A stretch of 64,000 nucleotides of DNA from Chthonomonadales bacterium (GTDB taxonomy: Bacteria; Armatimonadota; Chthonomonadetes; Chthonomonadales; CAJBBX01): positions 62,001 through 126,000 of the forward strand of contig DAIDHP010000003.1 in assembly GCA_027459625.1 (NCBI GenBank). The letters are read 5' to 3'. The notes below the pieces were generated by a model. The model was not told where the DNA came from. It did no database searches and saw nothing but the letters and a program-made list of their open reading frames with translations. Positions 59,350 through 64,000 of the stretch are shown piece after piece; positions within the stretch are counted from its first letter, which is position 1; every line of letters begins with the position of its first letter. The translations under genes and the position numbers were made by a program.

Positions 59350-61329
59350 TTAAGGGGAGGGCCTCCTTGGATGACCTATTTTCAGCAAAACGCAGCCGTG
59401 CGAAGGCGTCATTGCGGAGTAGGAGCCATTACGCTGGCCTACGTTTTTGTGCAGCCAGAGGTCACGTATCGGCTGTGTTCCTTTAATCCCTATTTCCGAC
59501 CATGTCGCCTTGATGACGGCGGGGGCGAACCTCGTATTCACCAATGCTACGGCTTTCGTGCCGTCATATAGCGGACGAACCCAAACGGATAACCCATCCT
59601 TGTCATACACCCTTTTCGCCGCAACGCCGAGCGGATCCTGATTGATAGCGATCACTTCATCGTTCGTAAGCAGAGCTTTGGTGAACGGGGTCATATGCAG
59701 GATACCACCGCCGATTAACAGAGGCGCCGAGGACATCGACCACATAGTGAACTGTAAAATCTGTTCATTCGGGGTGAGCCGCGAGGGATGTCCCCAAAAA
59801 TCGCCGACGGAGAGCATATCCGGATCGTTCCATCCCCCAGGCTTGCCATAGTGATTGATTTGCGCCATCTGCCTAATGCGGATGAGAAGTTCGGACCAAA
59901 CATCCTGAAGGTCGCCGTTCGTCCTCCACATATTTCCACCGGTCTTCCTACCCCATTTCCACACGTCCCCCATGCCATATTGGCAGAATGAAAAGACGAT
60001 ATCTCTGTCGACCTTGTTAAGCGCGGATCTCATTACGGCGTAAGGTTTCTCCAACGCCACAAGGGAGTGATCCCCATGCACGACGCCGTCGTAAGAGCAC
60101 CAATCGTATTTAAGAAAATCCACGCCCCACGAAGCATAGGTGTTTGCATCCTGCAATTCGTGTTGGTAACTCCCCTCGAAGCCACCACATGTTTTAGGAC
60201 CAGGCGAGGAGTATATACCGAATTTAAGTCCGAAGCCATGTATGTAGTCCGCAAGCCCCTTCATATCCGGGAATTTCGAGTTGGCGCGAATGTTTCCGTT
60301 GGCGTCGCGGGAATCCTCCCAGCCATCATCGATATTGACATACTGATAACCGTGACTCGCCAAGCCGGATTCGATTAACACACGCGTGGCGGCTTTCATC
60401 TCATCCTCCGTGACGCCGGTGGCGTAGGTGTACCAAGAGTTCCACCCCATGGGCGGCGTGAGGGCGAGCTTGCGGGATCCCCCCACGATATCAAGCAAGC
60501 CATGCGCCACTCCCCGAGGCCCCTGAACCGTCAGTTTCACAATGGTTGAACCCGCTTTATGGAGAGAGCCTGTGATGACACCTGTTTTGGGATTTAGATG
60601 CAGTCCATTGGGCAAGTCAAGCGCTTTGTAAGTCAATGGCGGTTGGCCCGTAGTGGGAATCAGGAAAATGAAAGGTCTGCCAGGGGTCGCTCCCACGATG
60701 CGCGGAGAGTGAATCTCCGGCGCCGCTGATAAGATCGGTATCACCATGCGCGGAGGAGCCATGGAAATGGATACGGCGTCCGGAATTTTTTTCGCGTTGT
60801 CGGAGAGAATGATCATTGCCCCCGCCCAGTCAGCGTGATCGTAATCGATCCCGTCGCCGGCGTCCGACACCCGCAGGATGAGGCTCTTCGCCCCCTTAAG
60901 GCTCACATCGGAGAGCATGGGTGCGTCGCCGCCGTGCATCACGGGCGATTTGTATTTCAGCTTGCCGTCGACATACACTTCGAAAATAGCCGATCCCTTG
61001 GGTTTCGCTTCGTCGTCGATACCGACCATGCTGATGAAGCGCAATGCGTCGCCGTGAAGAGCGACATCGAATTCGCTTACCGCGTGAGAGCCGACACCGT
61101 GCGGATAAACCACTCCCGCGAGAGTGATGGGGGCGCCAACGATGTTTTTACCCGCCATCGCCTTGCCCCAACCAGTGGTCATTTTGCTTAAGTCGAGGCT
61201 ATCAAGCCATATTGCATGTGCTGGCGGGGGGCCTGCGGCGCGAAGATCGGGGAGCGGCGCCGTTTGCGCTCGAGCGGGTAAGTAGTGGATCATGCAGAGT
61301 GCAAGTATTGCAAATGCTGTACGAATCAT
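59350..61329 (-). CDS. Secreted GH27 alpha-galactosidase with NPCBM domain
   Basis: 659 residues: a signal peptide (ILALCMIHYLPARAQ), then an NPCBM carbohydrate-binding domain (about 37-185, with KNIVGAPITLAGVVYPHGVGSHAVSEF and the closing LRVSDAGDGIDYDHADWAGA). A putative Ig domain (PLTYKALDLPNGLHLNPKTGVITG) and the GH27 barrel follow. GH27 motifs: LTPPMGWNSWYTY, YVNIDDGWE, the nucleophile Asp in FLKYDWCSYDG (near 410), and MWRTNGDLQDVW with the proposed acid/base Asp. GGWNDPDMLSVG and a C-terminal beta domain complete it. It removes terminal alpha-galactose from polysaccharides or oligosaccharides outside the cytoplasm. It is 66 bases downstream of the ACT-domain gene on the opposite side of a promoter gap. 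Confidence 0.92.
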   Translation of the reverse strand: MIRTAFAILALCMIHYLPARAQTAPLPDLRAAGPPPAHAIWLDSLDLSKMTTGWGKAMAGKNIVGAPITLAGVVYPHGVGSHAVSEFDVALHGDALRFISMVGIDDEAKPKGSAIFEVYVDGKLKYKSPVMHGGDAPMLSDVSLKGAKSLILRVSDAGDGIDYDHADWAGAMIILSDNAKKIPDAVSISMAPPRMVIPILSAAPEIHSPRIVGATPGRPFIFLIPTTGQPPLTYKALDLPNGLHLNPKTGVITGSLHKAGSTIVKLTVQGPRGVAHGLLDIVGGSRKLALTPPMGWNSWYTYATGVTEDEMKAATRVLIESGLASHGYQYVNIDDGWEDSRDANGNIRANSKFPDMKGLADYIHGFGLKFGIYSSPGPKTCGGFEGSYQHELQDANTYASWGVDFLKYDWCSYDGVVHGDHSLVALEKPYAVMRSALNKVDRDIVFSFCQYGMGDVWKWGRKTGGNMWRTNGDLQDVWSELLIRIRQMAQINHYGKPGGWNDPDMLSVGDFWGHPSRLTPNEQILQFTMWSMSSAPLLIGGGILHMTPFTKALLTNDEVIAINQDPLGVAAKRVYDKDGLSVWVRPLYDGTKAVALVNTRFAPAVIKATWSEIGIKGTQPIRDLWLHKNVGQRNGSYSAMTPSHGCVLLKIGHPRRPSP

Positions 61330-61395
61330 GTTTCGCCCTCCAGTGAGAAATTGCCGGGGTCGTTCGGATGAATTGAAATCGTCGGAACATTCTGA

Positions 61396-61827
61396 TTATA
61401 GCTGATAAACCTCCTTACTCGGCGCCAGGCATACATTGTTTTCCTGGAACACCTTTAGCGCGGTATCGATATCCTCCAAACGGAATATGACCAGAGCGTT
61501 GTCGCTTCGTTTCTCCACGAATGCATAGAGATATTCGATGTTCAGGCGGGCTTTTTGGAGTATTTCGAGTATATACGCCAAGCCTCCCGGCTTGTCCGGC
61601 ACCTCCACAGCAAGGACGTCCGTCATAGTAACCATGAAGCCGTTCGCCCTAAGAATGTCGCATGCTCGGTTAGGATCGTTCACAATCAAACGCACCACGC
61701 CGAAATCCGCAGTGTCCGCAACGGAGAAAGCCCTGATATTGATGTCGTTCGAACCAAGCACCATTGTGACCGCAGCCAATCTTCCTTGACGGTTTTCCAG
61801 AAATATCGACACTTGCTTCACTTTCAT
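61396..61827 (-). CDS. Tandem ACT-domain protein
   Basis: 143 residues made of two ACT modules (VKQVSIFLENRQGRLAAVTMVLGSNDINIRAFSVADTADFGVVRLIV and DVLAVEVPDKPGGLAYILEILQKARLNIEYLYAFVEKRSDNALVIFRLED). Each has the beta-alpha-beta-beta-alpha-beta pattern with a glycine turn. ACT modules bind amino acids as regulatory ligands. It follows paaK by 21 bases with GGGAGGGAT before the ATG. ACT proteins are a standard companion of iorAB-paaK clusters. It may sense an aromatic amino acid; that is inference. Confidence 0.88.
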   Translation of the reverse strand: MKVKQVSIFLENRQGRLAAVTMVLGSNDINIRAFSVADTADFGVVRLIVNDPNRACDILRANGFMVTMTDVLAVEVPDKPGGLAYILEILQKARLNIEYLYAFVEKRSDNALVIFRLEDIDTALKVFQENNVCLAPSKEVYQL

Positions 61828-61848
61828 AATGATTCTATCCCTCCCTGG

Positions 61849-63147
61849 TTACAGATCCCTGCGATCCACAACTCTTTTAGCCTTACCCTCGCTTCGCGGC
61901 AATGTTTTAGGCTCCACGAGTTTCACCTTTACGGAAATCCCCAAAGCGCTTTCGATCTCTTTTCGCATATTAACCTCCACATCCTCGATTTTTCTAATTT
62001 CATCGTTGAAGAGTGCCTCGGACATCTCCACTCTGATCTCCAAATCGTCCATATGCCTTGCGGATCTATCGGCGATGAGTTGGTAATGAGGGTCCACATC
62101 CCCCACGCTAAGCAGCACCGCCTCCACCTGCGATGGGAATACGTTTACGCCGCGAATAATCAGCATGTCGTCGGTGCGCCCCATGATGCGCTCCATGCGA
62201 ACAAGGGTGCGCCCGCAGGCGCACGGTTCGTAATAGAGGCGGGAAAGGTCTCTGGTGCGGAAACGAATGACCGGAGCCGCCTCCTTGGTGAGTGTCGTAA
62301 ATACAAGCTCCCCGATTTCCCCTTCCGGAAGAAGCTCCTCGGTGTCCGGATCGATGATTTCAGGCAGAAAATGATCCTCGAAGACGTGCAGCCCGCACTG
62401 ATAGGGGCACTCACAAGAGACACCAGGACCGAGGATTTCCGTGAGACCGTAGATATCTACGGCGCATAGGTTCAGTTTCGACTCTATTTCATGGCGCATG
62501 CTTTGCGACCATGGTTCCGCGCCGAATATCCCTATTCTAAGCTTGAAATCCTCCGCAAGGAAGCCGGAATCCCTCATCTCCTCCGCCATATACGCTGCGA
62601 AGGATGGGGTGCAGGCAAGTGCTGTCACGCCGAAGTCGCGCATTAACATCACCTGGCGTTTCGTGTTACCGCCGGATATCGGCACTACAGTCGTCCCAAG
62701 CTTTTCCGCTCCGTAATGCAGACCCAGACCGCCGGTGAAGAGACCGTATCCGTAGGCGATCTGGATGATATCGTCCGATGTTACTCCCGCGCATGCAAGC
62801 GAACGAGCAACGCATTCCGCCCACAACTCTATGTCCGCACGCGTGTATCCCACGGCGATCGGTTTCCCGGTTGTGCCCGAGGATGCGTGAATGCGCACGA
62901 TATCTCTTCTCGGGGCTGCGAAGAGATCAAAGGGATAGTGATCCCTCAGGTCGTTTTTATAGGTGAAAGGAAGTTTGACGAGATCATCAAGGGATCGGAT
63001 ATCGTCAGGAGATACGCCGTGAGAATCTAAAGACTCGCGATAGTGAGGCACGTTCTCGTAACATCGTCTCACCACGCTTTTTAGACGCTTCGTCTGAATT
63101 TCTCGCATGTGTTCGCGACATAACGTCTCAATTTCACCGTTCCACAC
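61849..63147 (-). CDS. paaK: Phenylacetate-CoA ligase (PaaK-family arylacetate-CoA ligase)
   Basis: 432 residues with the acyl-adenylate motifs [97 protein letters not shown], and the C-terminal [13 protein letters not shown]. It makes aryl-CoA esters (phenylacetyl- or indoleacetyl-CoA) from the acid, ATP and CoA. The GTG start overlaps iorB by 14 bases, with GGAGAAGAGT upstream, and the Met-Trp-Asn-Gly-Glu-Ile-Glu start is typical. It is part of the iorA-iorB-paaK-ACT operon, in which aromatic 2-oxoacids are converted through CoA thioesters. Confidence 0.94.
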   Translation of the reverse strand: MWNGEIETLCREHMREIQTKRLKSVVRRCYENVPHYRESLDSHGVSPDDIRSLDDLVKLPFTYKNDLRDHYPFDLFAAPRRDIVRIHASSGTTGKPIAVGYTRADIELWAECVARSLACAGVTSDDIIQIAYGYGLFTGGLGLHYGAEKLGTTVVPISGGNTKRQVMLMRDFGVTALACTPSFAAYMAEEMRDSGFLAEDFKLRIGIFGAEPWSQSMRHEIESKLNLCAVDIYGLTEILGPGVSCECPYQCGLHVFEDHFLPEIIDPDTEELLPEGEIGELVFTTLTKEAAPVIRFRTRDLSRLYYEPCACGRTLVRMERIMGRTDDMLIIRGVNVFPSQVEAVLLSVGDVDPHYQLIADRSARHMDDLEIRVEMSEALFNDEIRKIEDVEVNMRKEIESALGISVKVKLVEPKTLPRSEGKAKRVVDRRDL

Positions 63148-63757
63148 ACTCTTCTCCGTCCTTCATTTCTGTTGTGTGAGTGGAGATCGCGTTCCATCCG
63201 AGATCGAACGCGCGCAAATTCACATCAAGATACTTCGTAGGTACTGTTTCGGATACGGCTCTGATCCATTCCTCTTTGTTTCCGTTCATCACCATCGCCA
63301 ACGCCCCAACCAGAACTACATTCGATGTTCTGGGATTGCCCGCTCTTTTTGCAATGTCCGGTGCATCAATGACTTTGGCGTGGAACTCGGATTCCAATCG
63401 TGACAAGACACCTTCCGGGTAAGAGGCAACCCCCATTAAGACGGGGGATGGATCGAGGCGCTGTGTACTGACAATCATCGTTCCTTTAGGAGAAAGCATA
63501 TGTACGTATCGAAGCCCCTCCAATTGCTCGAAAGCGAGAATGTAGTGCGCCGTTCCTATGTCTATTATCGGTGCATAAACCTTTTCTCCGATGCGCACCT
63601 GCGTGATCACACTGCCGCCTCTTTGCGCCATCCCGTGAATCTCCGAGTATTTCACATCCATCCCGATGATTTTAGCCCATTGGGAGAGAATTTTGCCCGC
63701 GAGGATCGTCCCCTGACCTCCCACTCCTGCCAAAAGTATGTTTTTCGGACTATGCAT
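63134..63757 (-). CDS. iorB: Indolepyruvate ferredoxin oxidoreductase, beta subunit
   Basis: From ATG 63757 (207 residues; AAGGAGGGAAAGA just before it) the protein reads [78 protein letters not shown]. This is the gamma/beta-type domain of 2-oxoacid:ferredoxin oxidoreductases, with the GVGGQG and [11 protein letters not shown] signatures. With IorA it oxidatively decarboxylates indolepyruvate and other aryl-pyruvates to acyl-CoA with ferredoxin. The start overlaps the iorA stop by eight bases; an upstream in-frame extension to 63856 is rejected. Confidence 0.95.
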   Translation of the reverse strand: MHSPKNILLAGVGGQGTILAGKILSQWAKIIGMDVKYSEIHGMAQRGGSVITQVRIGEKVYAPIIDIGTAHYILAFEQLEGLRYVHMLSPKGTMIVSTQRLDPSPVLMGVASYPEGVLSRLESEFHAKVIDAPDIAKRAGNPRTSNVVLVGALAMVMNGNKEEWIRAVSETVPTKYLDVNLRAFDLGWNAISTHTTEMKDGEECVER

Positions 63758-64000
63758 TCTTTCCCTCCTTGTGCGATAAAGCGCCGAATGGGCACACTCC
63801 CGCACAGAGGGCGCATCCAGTGCACAAGGAGGGGTCCACTTCAACCACGCCGTCATTAAGGCGCATGGCGGGACATCCTAATTTGATGCATATCCCGCAC
63901 CCCTTGCATAGCTCCTCGTCGCACTCCATCGAGGGGTCATCGGATTTCACAATCAAAGCGCAGGGTCTCCGAACGATGATGACGGAGACTTCCGGAGCGT
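63750..64000 (-). CDS. iorA: Indolepyruvate ferredoxin oxidoreductase, alpha subunit (C-terminal fragment)
   Basis: The frame is open to the right window edge. It contains the typical end of IorA: PEVSVIIVRRPCALIVK, then a two-cluster ferredoxin domain with ECDEELCKGCGICIKLGCPA and VDPSLCTGCALCAGVCPFGAL, which would hold two [4Fe-4S] centres. The TPP-binding parts lie outside the window. It passes electrons to ferredoxin during aryl-pyruvate oxidation. It is the first visible gene of the iorA-iorB-paaK-ACT operon and overlaps iorB by eight bases. Confidence 0.95.
   Translation of the reverse strand, partial: APEVSVIIVRRPCALIVKSDDPSMECDEELCKGCGICIKLGCPAMRLNDGVVEVDPSLCTGCALCAGVCPFGALSHKEGKNA

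Overview
The window reads as a chromosomal segment of a free-living, diderm (outer-membrane) bacterium with moderate GC content. It is gene-dense, has mixed strands and is rich in sugar-degradation genes. Diderm evidence: an RND/MFP/TolC efflux operon, a (decayed) apolipoprotein N-acyltransferase and an RseB-like envelope-stress protein. The combination of Gfo/Idh/MocA oxidoreductases, a DUF1080 protein, a GH42-like and a GH99-like hydrolase, a DUF6784/6785-type membrane protein and a LexA/NusA/YlxR housekeeping set resembles Armatimonadota, or less likely Planctomycetota/Verrucomicrobiota. This assignment is inference from gene content, not from a marker phylogeny. I see no CRISPR array, phage or insertion sequence.

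Layout. 1-6.4 kb (minus): tripartite multidrug efflux operon MFP-RND-MarR-TolC (TolC runs off the left edge). 6.5-10.1 kb (plus): ArsR regulator, a secreted rubrerythrin, then an ECF sigma / zinc anti-sigma / RseB-like module. Matching ECF-type promoter candidates lie in front of both the sigma gene and the rubrerythrin. 10.1-18.3 kb: sugar isomerase-like protein, Ig-like membrane protein, APH-fold kinase, M16 peptidase, DUF1080 hydrolase, FxLYD-like protein and tyrS. 18.3-33 kb: polysaccharide deacetylase, a beta-propeller gene whose signal peptide is broken by an amber codon, three Gfo/Idh/MocA oxidoreductases, an MFS transporter, an ankyrin protein and two large secreted glycoside-hydrolase-like proteins. 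33.1-34.5 kb: an lnt pseudogene with three frameshifts and a lost catalytic Glu. 34.6-42 kb: glmS with a DeoR-type regulator, a divergent MTAP-family phosphorylase, pilT, and a photolyase directly behind tRNA-Ala(GGC). 42.5-47.2 kb: two membrane glycosyltransferase-like proteins, then tsaE-tsaB. 47.3-50 kb: lexA, and nusA-ylxR with a structured leader but without rimP or infB. 50.2-61.3 kb: ROK kinase, tRNA-Thr(CGT), an uncharacterised Tat-like secreted protein, DUF6784/6785 membrane protein, LysM-SH3-NlpC/P60 endopeptidase, MATE exporter, FAD oxidoreductase and GH27 alpha-galactosidase. 61.4-64 kb (minus): iorA(partial)-iorB-paaK-ACT operon for 2-oxoacid/aryl-acid metabolism.

How it fits together. 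The secreted hydrolases (GH27, GH42-like, GH99-like, DUF1080), the oxidoreductases and the sugar isomerase suggest saccharide scavenging, plausibly including the 3-keto-glycoside route (oxidation at C3 by Gfo/Idh enzymes, cleavage by DUF1080). The deacetylase, NlpC/P60 protein, glmS and the membrane glycosyltransferases serve the cell envelope. The ECF module may couple envelope or oxidative stress to the secreted rubrerythrin. All functional calls come from reading motifs and domain architecture by eye; no database search was run.
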